Shown: positions 44,021 to 53,157, counted from the first letter of the stretch. The stretch is DNA of 64,000 nucleotides from Collinsella sp. (GCA_019425045.1 JAHYYI010000001.1:1-64000), one strand, 5' to 3'. A program made the numbers and translations. Notes: generated by a model from the sequence alone, not told the origin.

Positions 44021-44788
44021 CTGGAGGGTTGCGTCGATTGCCTTGACCAGGGCGCTGCGCATGCCGGCGTCCTCGAGCGCAACGACGCCCTTGATGGTGG
44101 CACCACCGGGCGAGCATACGGCATCCTTCATCGCCGCAGGATGCTGGCCAGTTGAAAGCTGCAGCTTTGCCGTACCTAGCACCATCTGGCTCACAATGCG
44201 ATAGGCATCGGCACGCGGGATACCGTGCTTGACCGCCGCATCGCCCAGGGCCTCGATTGCCATAGCGACAAATGCCGGAGCGCAACCACCCACCGTGCCG
44301 CCCACGAACAGCAGGCTCGTATCGAGCTCGACCACCGCACCGAGCTTGCCAAGCAGATCAAGCACCACCGCGCTCTGCTCATCACTAAGCGTGGAAGCCT
44401 TCTCGCAAGCGATGACGCCCTCGCCCACCGAAACCGGCGTGTTGGGCACCGTCGAGATATGCGCGACGCCCGGCAGGACCTGCTCCCACTTGGCACTGTC
44501 CCAGGTCCAGGCAACCGACAGAACGACCTTTTTGGCAAGAACATCCTTGAGCGGGGCGAATACCTTCTCGATCATGTACGGTTTGACCGCAGCGACCACG
44601 ATATCGGATGTGGCGACAACCTCGGCGGCATCGTGGCAGGCGACCATGCCGCGCGCCTCGCAGCGCTCAACCAGTGCGTCGTAGCGACCCGCGCAGGCGC
44701 ACATGTCGCTCGCAGCTACACCGGCAGCGATCCAGCCATCAGCCATAGCGCTCGCCATATTGCCAAAACCGACAAACCCAATCTTCAT
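44018..44788 (-). CDS. proC: Pyrroline-5-carboxylate reductase
   Basis: NAD(P)H-dependent final enzyme of proline synthesis. It has 256 aa, close to the usual 265-280. The Rossmann motif MKIGFVGFGNMASAM opens the protein; the NAD(P) region continues with VVAAVKPYMIEKV. The C-terminal dimerisation domain has the family signature AMKDAVCSPGGATIKGVVALEDAG. It is alone on the minus strand, 73 bp from rlmH. Its last codons lie in a repeated sequence. Confidence 0.92.
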   Translation of the reverse strand: MKIGFVGFGNMASAMADGWIAAGVAASDMCACAGRYDALVERCEARGMVACHDAAEVVATSDIVVAAVKPYMIEKVFAPLKDVLAKKVVLSVAWTWDSAKWEQVLPGVAHISTVPNTPVSVGEGVIACEKASTLSDEQSAVVLDLLGKLGAVVELDTSLLFVGGTVGGCAPAFVAMAIEALGDAAVKHGIPRADAYRIVSQMVLGTAKLQLSTGQHPAAMKDAVCSPGGATIKGVVALEDAGMRSALVKAIDATLQ

Positions 44789-44861
44789 ATCTCATAGTCC
44801 TCTCAGACACGCTCTTCAAAACGAAAGCTATTGTCCCACGCCATTGTTTCGTATTGCCGAC

Positions 44862-45332
44862 CTATTTGTGATACGGCTCGCCTCGGCTGATCTTGCAGGC
44901 GCGATAGATTTGCTCCAGCAGCACCACGCGCGCCAAGTTATGCGGCAAGGTAATACGTCCAAAGCTGAGCATCTCGTCGGCTCGTGCGCGCACGTCATCG
45001 CTCACGCCGTCCGATCCGCCAATCACAAAGGCGATGTCGCTGTTGCCACGCAGCATAAGATCATCGAGCCGCGCCGAAAACTCCTCGCTCGAGCGCTCCT
45101 TGCCCTCAATAGCCAGCAGGATCACATGCGCTCGAGACGGCAAGGCAGCAAGAATCGCCGCCCCCTCCTTGTCGCGCGCGGCATCCACGCCGCCCGCCTT
45201 GGCCGGGTCGATATCGGCCACCTCGCGGATATCAACCTTGGCATAGGCACCTAGGCGCTTGGTGTACTCAGCGCACGCGTCCTTCCAAAAGCGCTCCTTG
45301 AGCTTACCGACGCAAACGACGGTGTATTTCAC
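44862..45332 (-). CDS. rlmH: 23S rRNA pseudouridine-1915 N3-methyltransferase
   Basis: SPOUT-class methyltransferase modifying pseudouridine 1915 of 23S rRNA in helix 69. Its length of 156 aa is typical. The N-terminus MKYTVVCVGKLKERFWKDACAEYTKRL and the knot region IAFVIGGSDGVSDDVRARAD with the end LLEQIYRACKISRGEPYHK are diagnostic. It lies 6 bp after the SPFH-domain gene and is probably co-transcribed with it. Confidence 0.96.
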   Translation of the reverse strand: MKYTVVCVGKLKERFWKDACAEYTKRLGAYAKVDIREVADIDPAKAGGVDAARDKEGAAILAALPSRAHVILLAIEGKERSSEEFSARLDDLMLRGNSDIAFVIGGSDGVSDDVRARADEMLSFGRITLPHNLARVVLLEQIYRACKISRGEPYHK

Positions 45333-45338
45333 GCGTGT

Positions 45339-46277
45339 CTACTCCTTCGACTCGTTCTGAACCTTGCCGGCGGTCAGCATCTGCTCGAACATCGAGGCCG
45401 ACTGCGAGAAATCGCTCGGCAGCACGACCGTCGAGGTTTTACCCGTGCGAGCAAACTCCGTCATCATCTCGGTCCACTGCGTAAACATGAACAGCTGGTT
45501 GGCCTCGTCGTTGCCGACACCCGTCTCCTGGATAATCTCGAGCGAATCTTTGATACCCAGCGCGATGGCCTTGCGCTGGTTGGCGATGCCCTCGCCCGCC
45601 TTTTCCATCGCCTCGGCCTCGGCGGTCGCCTCGGTGACGCGCTTGATGCGGTCGGCCTCGGCGAGCTCCTGCGCGGCAGCGCGCTTTCGCTGGGCGGCAT
45701 TGATGTCGTTCATGGAGTTCTCGACCTCGGTCGGCAGCGCGATCTTGGTGATGAGTGTCGACACGAGGGTAAAGCCGTAGGCAGCCATCTGCTCGGACAC
45801 GGTGGCATTAACGTCCTTGGCGATGTCATCCTTCTTGGCAAAGACCTCATCGAGTGTGTAGACGGGAATCGAAGAGCGCAGGGCGTCGGTGATGAAGTCA
45901 CGCATCTGGTCGACGGGCTCCTGCAGCATGTAGTAGCTCTTGTAGATACCCGAATCTGCCGGGCCGGCGCCCATGTCATAGCTCACGTGGTACTGAGCAG
46001 AGACCTCAAGGCCGATAGTCACGTTGTCCTGGGTCTTAACGTCGATGCCAAAACCGTTTTTCATGGTGCGCAGACTCACCGTGGCGGCCTTGCGGTCGAT
46101 CACGGGTACCTTCATGTGGAAGCCCGCGTTGACGATACGGTTGAACTTACCCAAGCGCTCGATGATTACGGCGTGCTGCTGTTCAACGACATAACAGGCG
46201 TTGGGGAGCAGCAGCAACAGGATGATGATGGGAATCAAAAGGCTGGTAAGGGCGGCGATGATACCGGAAAACAGCAT
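45339..46277 (-). CDS. SPFH/band-7 domain membrane protein
   Basis: Membrane-anchored stomatin/prohibitin-type protein. The ATG at 46277 follows AGAGGAGA and gives 312 aa. One N-terminal membrane segment (IIAALTSLLIPIIILLLLLP) precedes the SPFH domain, with the usual VVEQQHAVIIERLGKFNRIVNAGFH. The helical, Ala/Glu-rich tail (AAAQELAEADRIKRVTEATAEAEAMEKAG) follows and forms oligomers in this family. It resembles QmcA/paraslipin, but no NfeD partner is next to it. Such proteins organise membrane microdomains or regulate membrane proteases. Confidence 0.88.
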   Translation of the reverse strand: MLFSGIIAALTSLLIPIIILLLLLPNACYVVEQQHAVIIERLGKFNRIVNAGFHMKVPVIDRKAATVSLRTMKNGFGIDVKTQDNVTIGLEVSAQYHVSYDMGAGPADSGIYKSYYMLQEPVDQMRDFITDALRSSIPVYTLDEVFAKKDDIAKDVNATVSEQMAAYGFTLVSTLITKIALPTEVENSMNDINAAQRKRAAAQELAEADRIKRVTEATAEAEAMEKAGEGIANQRKAIALGIKDSLEIIQETGVGNDEANQLFMFTQWTEMMTEFARTGKTSTVVLPSDFSQSASMFEQMLTAGKVQNESKE

Positions 46278-46334
46278 GGTCTCTCCTCTGATAGGCACAC
46301 GTTGGTACTAGGATACCCGTCCAAGGAGATCGTG

Positions 46335-46583
46335 CATAACAAAAAAGCTCCCATTGCTGGGAGCTCTTTCAATCAATGGTGCGGGCGAAAGGACGTCCGC
46401 GTATCCGCTTCGCGGATCCGCACCGGCTTCGGCCGCCTGCCGGCGGACTCGCCAGCTCGCTAAAAACGCTCCGCGTTTTCTTTACGCTTGCTCCTTCGCA
46501 GGTTCAAGTCCCTGCGGTGGGCCCATAACAAAAAAGCTCCCATTGCTGGGAGCTCTTTCAATCAATGGTGCGGGCGAAAGGAC
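46335..46583. repeat. tRNA-Leu-associated palindromic cassette with 60-bp direct repeats
   Basis: Bases 46335-46394 and 46524-46583 are identical over 60 bp; each holds a terminator hairpin (GAGCTCCCA region) and the tRNA-Leu 3' end. Between them lie about 103 bp of palindromic filler (46395-46497) and a plus-strand T-arm-like end CAGGTTCAAGTCCCTGCGG (46499-46517). The second repeat runs into the real tRNA-Leu. The filler is related to those near tRNA-Arg. Confidence 0.82.
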
Positions 46584-46652
46584 TTGAACCTTCATGGGGT
46601 TGCCCCCATACGGACCTGAACCGTACGCGTCTGCCAATTCCGCCACGCCCGC
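46566..46652 (-). tRNA. tRNA-Leu (CAG)
   Basis: 87-nt tRNA including an encoded CCA. The acceptor GCGGGCG pairs with CGCCCGC, the anticodon stem TACGG/CCGTA holds TTCAGGT with anticodon CAG, and a long variable arm (TGGGGGCAACCCCA) marks the leucine class. The T-arm is GAAGGTTCAAGTCCTTT. It decodes CUG. A terminator follows at about 46535-46553. Confidence 0.95.
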
Positions 46653-46695
46653 GTGCAGGAATTAGAATAACGGAGCGCCATCGCGAACGCAAGAA

Positions 46696-47613
46696 CTATT
46701 TTTGAAAAAGTTTGCAGGCATTTTCCCAAGCGGCTTGCGCGATTGTTTCGGCGTCCTCACCAGCACGATCGACACGGTCGTTAACCAGCGCGTTTGCCGT
46801 AATGGAGATCATTGCGGGCTCGCATTCAAGACCGCGGATGGGCTCCGGAGCCATATACGGGCAATCCGTCTCGAACAAAATGCGGTCGAGCGGGGTCGCC
46901 GCAAATGCCTCGCGCACGTCGTCGTTGCGCTTAAAGGTGGCCGCACCACCATAGGCGATATAGCAGCCCAGCTCCACAAAGCGCTCCATCGTGGCGCGGT
47001 CCTCGCCAAAACAGTGCAGCACACAACCGGCCTGGGGCACGCCCACCTCACGAAGCACGTTGTACGCATCCATATGCGAGGTGCGCTCCCCATCCGAGTC
47101 CTCGTGCCGCAGGTGCAACTCCACCGGCACATTGCGGCGCACGGCAACTTCGAGCTGACGTGCCATGCAATCAATCTGCACGTTATGGGGTGCCGGCGCA
47201 ATGTCGTCGTCATAGTCCATGTGGTAGTCCAGGCCGATTTCGCCAATACCGGCGCATAAGGGGTCATCGAGTGCGGCAACGACCTGTGCATGAACGTTGT
47301 CGGTATAGTCCGGCGCGCCATACGGATGCACGCCGGCAAGATACTTGATCTGCGGGATACCCTGCATCGGCAGAATCTCGCGCGTCAGCCAGTCGCTATA
47401 GTCCGTCACACTGCGCTTGTCGGCGATGGGGTCGAGCATCGTCACCAATAGCTCGACGCCCGCGGCCTTGGCGCGCAGGAGCGTCTCGGGCACCTCCTTG
47501 CCCCAGAACGAAAGCAGATGCGCATGCGTGTCAGCAAGCGGTGCCAAGGGCACGGGACAAGCAACCGTCTTCTTTTTCTTGGCAAACGTCACACGTTCGG
47601 CATTAGGCATCAT
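46696..47613 (-). CDS. tatD: TatD family metal-dependent hydrolase
   Basis: TIM-barrel hydrolase of the TatD DNase family, 305 aa. The motif LADTHAHL begins the metal site, followed by GIGEIGLDYH, HLRHED, LHCF and the late LFETDCPYMAPEP. An N-terminal basic stretch (FAKKKKTVACP) precedes the barrel. The start overlaps the 3' end of rsmA by 11 bp, so it is probably translated in a coupled way. The tatD-rsmA neighbourhood is widespread in Gram-positive bacteria. Confidence 0.92.
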   Translation of the reverse strand: MMPNAERVTFAKKKKTVACPVPLAPLADTHAHLLSFWGKEVPETLLRAKAAGVELLVTMLDPIADKRSVTDYSDWLTREILPMQGIPQIKYLAGVHPYGAPDYTDNVHAQVVAALDDPLCAGIGEIGLDYHMDYDDDIAPAPHNVQIDCMARQLEVAVRRNVPVELHLRHEDSDGERTSHMDAYNVLREVGVPQAGCVLHCFGEDRATMERFVELGCYIAYGGAATFKRNDDVREAFAATPLDRILFETDCPYMAPEPIRGLECEPAMISITANALVNDRVDRAGEDAETIAQAAWENACKLFQK

Positions 47614-48463
47614 GGATTAGCTCCTGGGCCAGACGGACAAAGTCGGCAACATCAAGCGTCTCGGCGCGCGTGGTGGGTGCGATACCGCAAGCCTCAAAGG
47701 CGGCATCGAGCACGTCCTTGGCAAAGCCGTTGGCGCTCATGGAATTGCGGATGGTCTTGCGACGCTGGGCAAATGCAGCATCAATCACGCGAGCCACAAA
47801 GTCGCGATCGAGCCCTTCGGGCACCACGCCGTCAACACGGTCGATACGCACGACGGCCGAGTCCACGTGCGGTGCCGGCATAAAGCAACGCGGCGGCACC
47901 TCAAAGCGACCCGTCACCTGCGCATACAGGCCGAGCTTTGCCGTATAGCCGCCATAGGTCTTGTTGCCCGGCACTGCGGCAATGCGATCGGCAACCTCCT
48001 TTTGCACCATGACGACGGCGCGCTTGAGCGCGGGCATCGTCTGGAAGAACTGCAGGATGATTGTCCCCGCCACGTTATAGGGCAAGTTCGCGACAAATAC
48101 CGTGGGCTCGCCGCCGGCGGCCTGCTCAATCTGCTCCGGGCCCACCTTGAGCGCGTCGCCCATAATAAAGCGGAAGTTGGCATAGTCAGCGGCGTGGGCG
48201 TCGAGCACCGGTTCGAGCTCAGGATCGGCCTCAATGGACGTAACGCACGCCGCCTCCTGCAGCAACGCAAGTGTCAACGTACCGCAACCCGGACCCACCT
48301 CGAGTACGCGCTCGTCACCTGCAAGCTCGGCAAGCTCGCAGATACGCTCGATCACATGATTGTCGATTAGAAAGTTCTGGCCCAGGCGATGCTTGGTCGC
48401 AAGGCCAAACTCCTCTAGCAGCTCCCTGGTGGCCGTGGGGTTTGCCAAAGGCGAAGTTGTCAT
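47603..48463 (-). CDS. rsmA: 16S rRNA dimethyladenosine transferase
   Basis: SAM-dependent enzyme dimethylating A1518 and A1519 of 16S rRNA (KsgA). It has 286 aa. The N-terminal KHRLGQNFLIDNHVIERI and the SAM site VLEVGPGCGTLTLALLQ are typical; the catalytic NLPYNVAGTII motif is intact. The C-terminal helical domain begins near FAQRRKTIRNSM. It shares an operon with tatD, with which it overlaps. Loss of the enzyme is known to give kasugamycin resistance in other bacteria. Confidence 0.96.
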   Translation of the reverse strand: MTTSPLANPTATRELLEEFGLATKHRLGQNFLIDNHVIERICELAELAGDERVLEVGPGCGTLTLALLQEAACVTSIEADPELEPVLDAHAADYANFRFIMGDALKVGPEQIEQAAGGEPTVFVANLPYNVAGTIILQFFQTMPALKRAVVMVQKEVADRIAAVPGNKTYGGYTAKLGLYAQVTGRFEVPPRCFMPAPHVDSAVVRIDRVDGVVPEGLDRDFVARVIDAAFAQRRKTIRNSMSANGFAKDVLDAAFEACGIAPTTRAETLDVADFVRLAQELIHDA

Positions 48464-48503
48464 GGTTGCCTCCTTAGCATGATGGCGGCGTCTTGAAACA
48501 AAA

Positions 48504-48529
48504 GGGCATGGACCGTGGCGGCCATGCCC
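48504..48529 (-). terminator. Terminator of metG
   Basis: GGGCATGG and CCATGCCC form the stem across ten bases. On the minus strand TTTTGTTTC follows. It lies 45-70 bp beyond the metG stop codon. Confidence 0.8.
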
Positions 48530-48573
48530 TTACATCTAAACAGCAAATTGCCGATATGGCGCCCGCGCGGTCT

Positions 48574-50175
48574 CTACGCCAGACGCGGGAACAGCGGATC
48601 GCCCTTCTCGACGGGCTGACCACCGGCAAGCAGGCCCCAAGCGCAAATGCCCTTGAGGTCGTCGGTCGCGGCCTCGTTCTCGCAGGACAGGCGGCGCAGG
48701 GCCTCGGCAGAGGTCTGAGGCATGAGCGGCATCAGCAGGTGAGCGGCAATGCGGATGGCCTCGAGCAGGTTGTAGATCACAAACGCCAGCTCGTCAGCCT
48801 TGGCCTCGTCCTTGGCAAGTGCCCAGGGCTCGGAGTCCTCGATGTAGTGGTTGGCGGCGTGGATGAGCTCCATGACCTCATCCTTGGCTCCGCCGTAATC
48901 GAGCACGTCCATCTTGGCCATGTAGCGGTCGACCAGGCCATCGGCGATCTTTGCCAGCGGGTTGTCGAACGCATCGAACGATGCGGGCTTGGCGGGCGCG
49001 CAACCGTCAAAGTACTTGCCGCTCATGTTGAGCGAACGCGAGATAAGGTTGCCCCAGCTGTTGGCCAGGTCGGCGTTGTAGACCTGCTCCATGCGATCGA
49101 AGCTGATGGCGCCGTCGGTACCGGGAACGACATCGGTCATAAAGTAGTAGCGATAGCCCTCGACGCCCAGCATGTCGATAACATCCTGCGGAGCGATGGC
49201 GTTACCGCGGCTCTTGGACATCTTCTCGGCCTTGCCGGTCTCGGCATTGCGCACGGTCAGGAAGCCGTGGGCAAAGACGTGCTCGGGCAGGGCCTCGCCG
49301 ATGGCCATGAGCATGGCGGGCCAAATGACGCAGTGGAAGCGGATGATGTCCTTACCCACGATGTGGAACTGCGCGGGCCAGCGATAGGCCAGCTCGGCAC
49401 GCGCCTCGTCGGTGTCGACACCGTAGCCGACGGCCGTCATATAGTTGAGCAGCGCGTCAAACCATACATAGGTCACATGGCCCTCGTCAAACGGAACCTG
49501 GATGCCCCAGTCAAAGCTCGTGCGACTCACGGAAAGGTCGTTGAGGCCGCCCTCGACAAAGCTGCGAACCTCGTTCATGCGGAACGCAGGCTCGACAAAG
49601 TCGGGGTGCTCGTCATAGAGCTTGAGAAGCTTGTCCTGGAAGGCGGAAAGCTTAAAGAAGTAGGACTCCTCCTGGACGCGCTCAAGCGGACGGTGGCAGT
49701 CGGGGCATAGATGCTGGCCGACGCTGCCGTACTCCTCGTCGCCCTTCTGGACCTGCGTATCGGTGAAGTAGGTCTCGTCAGGCACGCAATACCAACCGTC
49801 GTAGCTGCCCTTATACAGATAGCCGGACTCCTTCATGCGCTCCCACAGGTACTGCACGGCATGATGCTGGCGCGGCTCGGTGGTGCGGATGAAGTCGTCG
49901 TTGGAGATCTCGAGCTTGCTCCAAAGCTCCTTGAAGTGCGGAGCCTGGCTGTCGGTCCACTCCTGCGGCGTCATGCCATGCTTGGCTGCGGCCTCGGCGA
50001 CCTTCTCGCCGTGCTCGTCCATGCCGGTCAGGAACTTGACGTTATAGCCGGCGGAGCGGCGATAGCGAGCCTGAACGTCGGCGATGATGGTGGAATAAGC
50101 CGTGCCCAGGTGCGGATCGGCGTTGACGTAGTAGATGGGCGTCGTGATAAAGAACGAAGGCTTGCTTTGATCCAT
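48574..50175 (-). CDS. metG: Methionine-tRNA ligase
   Basis: Class I synthetase charging initiator and elongator tRNA-Met. It has 533 aa and lacks the C-terminal tRNA-binding/dimerisation domain present in the 650-aa type. The HIGH-like motif is PHLGTAYS near residue 20, and the KMSKS loop is EKMSKSRGNAI. A zinc-type CPDCH is at about residue 157, in the connective region. AGGACAAACCCC precedes the ATG at 50175. It is alone with its own terminator; rsmI lies 69 bp upstream. Confidence 0.96.
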   Translation of the reverse strand: MDQSKPSFFITTPIYYVNADPHLGTAYSTIIADVQARYRRSAGYNVKFLTGMDEHGEKVAEAAAKHGMTPQEWTDSQAPHFKELWSKLEISNDDFIRTTEPRQHHAVQYLWERMKESGYLYKGSYDGWYCVPDETYFTDTQVQKGDEEYGSVGQHLCPDCHRPLERVQEESYFFKLSAFQDKLLKLYDEHPDFVEPAFRMNEVRSFVEGGLNDLSVSRTSFDWGIQVPFDEGHVTYVWFDALLNYMTAVGYGVDTDEARAELAYRWPAQFHIVGKDIIRFHCVIWPAMLMAIGEALPEHVFAHGFLTVRNAETGKAEKMSKSRGNAIAPQDVIDMLGVEGYRYYFMTDVVPGTDGAISFDRMEQVYNADLANSWGNLISRSLNMSGKYFDGCAPAKPASFDAFDNPLAKIADGLVDRYMAKMDVLDYGGAKDEVMELIHAANHYIEDSEPWALAKDEAKADELAFVIYNLLEAIRIAAHLLMPLMPQTSAEALRRLSCENEAATDDLKGICAWGLLAGGQPVEKGDPLFPRLA

Positions 50176-50244
50176 GGGGTTTGTCCTCCAGAAAAACGTT
50201 GCATACAGGGGATGATTCTAGCGCAAGGGCTGGATATCCTCCAT

Positions 50245-51123
50245 CTATTGCATATCGAGCACCATGGCATAGACATCGCGCTTGCGGCGCGAATACTTCT
50301 GAGACAGGCGCTTGGCCACCGCAGAGGCGGGCTCCCCCTCCTCGAGCGCGGTGCGGATATCCTCGCGCAGGGCATCGTCGGGATCCGCTACCGCAGCGCC
50401 AACCGGCGCGATGCCGGCCTCCTCGTCCTCGCTCGGCGGCGCGATGACCAGCGCAATCTCGCCCTTTACCTCGCCGCGAGCACGCAGCTCCTCGGCAAGC
50501 TGGTCAGCGAGCCCGCGCAAGACCTCCTCGTGCAGCTTGGTGAGTTCGCGGCAGACGGCAAGCTCACGCTGGGGAAAGACCTCCGCCACGGCCTCGAGCG
50601 TCGCCACGATGCGATGTGGAGACTCGTAGAAGATGAGTGCGCCGGGCACCACGGCAAGGCGCTGCAAACGGCGCACACGGTCGCCGTGCTTTCGGCCCAA
50701 AAAGCCCTCGAAGAAAAAATGCTCGCAGGGAATGCCGGACGAAACGAGTGCCGTGACGCAAGCAGAGGGTCCGGGAATAACTTCGACAGGCACATCGGCC
50801 TCACGCGCCGCCTCGACCAGCGCCTGGCCGGGATCGGACACGCTCGGCATGCCGGCGTCCGAGGCAAAGGCGAGGGTCTCCCCCGCCAGCAGACGGTCGA
50901 CCAGGCCGGCAGCACGGCTAGCGATCACATTCTCGTCGCAACGGACAAGCGGCTTGGAAATACCCAGGTGCATCAGCAGCTTTGACGTCACACGCGTGTC
51001 TTCGCAGCAAATGGCATCGGCGGCGGCAAAAGCCTCGCCAACGCGCGGGGACAGGTCGCCTAGGTTGCCGATGGGCGTGCCGACCACATAGAGTTTGCCC
51101 GTATGGGCGCTGTTTTGCGTCAT
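50245..51123 (-). CDS. rsmI: 16S rRNA 2'-O-ribose C1402 methyltransferase
   Basis: Tetrapyrrole-methylase fold enzyme that 2'-O-methylates C1402 of 16S rRNA. It has 292 aa. The opening GKLYVVGTPIGNLGDLSPR and AICCEDTRVTSKLL, then SDAGMPSVSDPGQALV and VEVIPGPSACVTALVSSG, are the diagnostic motifs in order. The C-terminal part (about 235-292) matches the RsmI helix-rich extension. It starts six bases after the GH5-like gene. Confidence 0.95.
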   Translation of the reverse strand: MTQNSAHTGKLYVVGTPIGNLGDLSPRVGEAFAAADAICCEDTRVTSKLLMHLGISKPLVRCDENVIASRAAGLVDRLLAGETLAFASDAGMPSVSDPGQALVEAAREADVPVEVIPGPSACVTALVSSGIPCEHFFFEGFLGRKHGDRVRRLQRLAVVPGALIFYESPHRIVATLEAVAEVFPQRELAVCRELTKLHEEVLRGLADQLAEELRARGEVKGEIALVIAPPSEDEEAGIAPVGAAVADPDDALREDIRTALEEGEPASAVAKRLSQKYSRRKRDVYAMVLDMQ

Positions 51124-51129
51124 ATCAAC

Positions 51130-52191
51130 CTATTCAATCATGCCGCGCTCGAGCGTACCGAGCGCCGCGCGGGCGTCCCATGCTGCAATGCGCTTCTCGG
51201 TCTTCCACGTTTGGAAGAACCAACCGGCAGCCGGCGCAAACGAAGCCAGCTGGTTGGCGATAAACACGCGCTCGTAGGCATTGCGGCCCTCGGGCGTAAC
51301 CGACGAGTTAGCAAAGATCGCCGCGCCCGACCATTCGCCCACCAGCACGGGGAACCCAGTCGAAATCGCCTCTTTAAGCTCGCGCTTGTTACGCGAAATC
51401 GCCGTCGTCAGCCCGCGGGGGCTCGTGATGTCGAGCGCATACTCGTCGCGGTAATGGTACAGGTGAAGGTCCATGTAGACGTTCTTGTACTTGGCGCCGC
51501 GCATAAAATGCTTCCACTCGCTGGGATGCCCCGACGACGAGAAGACGACGATCTTATCCTCGGGCATATACGAACGGACGAGCTCGTAGGCATCGCGATA
51601 GAAATTGCGCAGGTAGTGAGCGGGAATGCCATCCGTCATGGTGAAGAGGCTCTTGCGAACGCTCATCTGCGGCGTGTCCAGCAGCTCAATGCCCAGCAGG
51701 CTCTCGGCCTCGCCATAGCGATCGGCCAAGCGCTCGAGCACGTCGAGTGCGACATGACGGCCGTTGGTGGACGAATGCCACTCGGCAACAGCCTCCGGCG
51801 TGGTGGGCGAATCGTTGGAATCGCCCTGGCCACCGGGCACGGTTGCCAGATCGAGCAGCACGCGGATGTCGTATTTGGCAGCCCACTCAATTGCGCGGTC
51901 GATGTAATCGACAACCGATATGTAGGAGGCATCGGACTCCTGTGAGCCAAAGGCATACCAGGGCACCGGCAGACGCACGGCATTGAGACCGATCTGCGCC
52001 ATGCGACGAAAATCGTCCTCGCTCACAAACGTCTCGTAATGACGACGCATGCGCTCGTTGTAAGCGGCGGTACCCATGGCCTCCTGTAGCTCGGCCGCGT
52101 TGGATGCACCGGTCGCCGCGTACAGCGACGGGGTCACCCAAGGCTCGGGAATAAACCAGCCAGAGAGATTAACGCCGAGTATCCTCTCCAT
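51130..52191 (-). CDS. Glycoside hydrolase family 5-like protein without acid/base Glu
   Basis: Cytosolic TIM-barrel protein of 353 aa when started at the ATG at 52191, which follows GGGGGC; the frame runs open to 52383. GVNLSGWFIPEPWVTPSLY near the N-terminus matches exo-beta-1,3-glucanases (GH5 subfamily 9 type), and the nucleophile motif VLVGEWSGA with Glu286 is intact. The acid/base motif, normally IELLNEP, reads IELLDTP (Asp172-Thr173), so the catalytic glutamate is missing. No signal peptide is seen. It may be inactive, a binding protein, or use another residue. Confidence 0.8.
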   Translation of the reverse strand: MERILGVNLSGWFIPEPWVTPSLYAATGASNAAELQEAMGTAAYNERMRRHYETFVSEDDFRRMAQIGLNAVRLPVPWYAFGSQESDASYISVVDYIDRAIEWAAKYDIRVLLDLATVPGGQGDSNDSPTTPEAVAEWHSSTNGRHVALDVLERLADRYGEAESLLGIELLDTPQMSVRKSLFTMTDGIPAHYLRNFYRDAYELVRSYMPEDKIVVFSSSGHPSEWKHFMRGAKYKNVYMDLHLYHYRDEYALDITSPRGLTTAISRNKRELKEAISTGFPVLVGEWSGAAIFANSSVTPEGRNAYERVFIANQLASFAPAAGWFFQTWKTEKRIAAWDARAALGTLERGMIE

Positions 52192-52384
52192 CACTGCCCC
52201 CTTCGGATCATGCAGGTCGAACCCGCATCGTATTGCATAGGATAAGTATCGTTTTGAGTATACCCGCGTGTGCGGACAGGCGACCGAACGGTCTGTAAAG
52301 TGACGCGAAAGTGGGAGGAATGTCTGGGGCGGGCGGGCTCGGAATGGTGCGACGAGGTGTGTACGCGCGCCGGAGGCAGGCACC

Positions 52385-52430
52385 GGAAAGTGTGTCCCGT
52401 TCTGAGCCCTTATTCTGGGACGCAGTTTCC
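52385..52430. repeat. Fourth copy of the GGAAA...TTTCC repeat
   Basis: This 46-bp unit matches the third unit at 3847-3893 closely: GGAAAG at the start, GTCCCG after it and ATTCTGGGACGCAGTTTCC at the end. It stands alone upstream of the GH5-like gene. No gene is seen between 52192 and 52671. Confidence 0.65.
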
Positions 52431-52441
52431 GCAGAACCCTA

Positions 52442-52671
52442 CATAAAAGAAAAGGACCCCTTTGCAGAGGTCCTAGTCAATTCAAGGTGGCGGGGAAGGG
52501 AATCGCGTCCGCGCGCTGCGCGGACGGACCGCTGCGGCGCTTACGCGCCTTGCGAGCTGCGCTGGCAAACGCTTACGCGTTTACTCAGCTCCGCGCCCTC
52601 ACGGGGTTCGATTCCATGTGGGAGCTGCATAAAAGAAAAGGACCCCTTTGCAGAGGTCCTAGTCAATTCAA
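52442..52671. repeat. tRNA-Phe-associated palindromic cassette
   Basis: Bases 52442-52505 and 52628-52691 are identical over 64 bp (period 186); each holds a terminator hairpin (AGGACC...GGTCCT) and the tRNA-Phe 3' end. Between them lie GC-rich hairpins (52506-52601, for example GTCCGCGCGC/GCGCGGAC) and a T-arm-like end CGGGGTTCGATTCC (52602-52615). The filler sequence differs from those near tRNA-Arg and tRNA-Leu but the layout is the same. Confidence 0.78.
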
Positions 52672-52746
<75 letters not shown>

Positions 52747-52869
52747 ATTTGAGGTGTGCCTTGTTTCAAGGCTTGATTAGTATAACCAAGGACGCGTTCC
52801 GGTCAACCGAGAATTTTAAAAAAGTTTTTGAGCACAGCCTCGGTTCTTTAAATCGGCACGTCAGAGGCA

Positions 52870-53157
52870 TCAGCCGGCAGCAAGAAGTTTTTCGCTCAGA
52901 GCCGCACGGGCAAACTCACTTGGAGTCATCCCCTCGGCAGCCGCCCGTCGACGAATGGCCTCCTTCATTCCCAGAGGAATCTTGACCGACAGCGTTGCCG
53001 TCCCCTCACCTGAGAGTGGGGGCCGTCCATGCACGATCCCACCAACGGTGTGTTCGCCATCCGGAAACTCTCCGCGCTCGTACGACTCGCACCACGCGTC
53101 AATCATTTCATCCGTTACAACCTGACCATTAGCGGCCGTATACGTCTTGCCCATCAT
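52870..53157 (-). CDS. Ribbon-helix-helix-type antitoxin-like protein
   Basis: Protein of 95 aa. The C-terminal 45 residues (TATLSVKIPLGMKEAIRRRAAAEG, then MTPSEFARAALSEKL) have the strand-helix-helix pattern of CopG/Arc-type DNA-binding proteins. The N-terminal half is acidic and may bind the partner. It overlaps the upstream gene by four bases (ATGA), a hallmark of toxin-antitoxin pairs, here in toxin-first order. Self-regulation of the pair is expected but not shown. Confidence 0.72.
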   Translation of the reverse strand: MMGKTYTAANGQVVTDEMIDAWCESYERGEFPDGEHTVGGIVHGRPPLSGEGTATLSVKIPLGMKEAIRRRAAAEGMTPSEFARAALSEKLLAAG

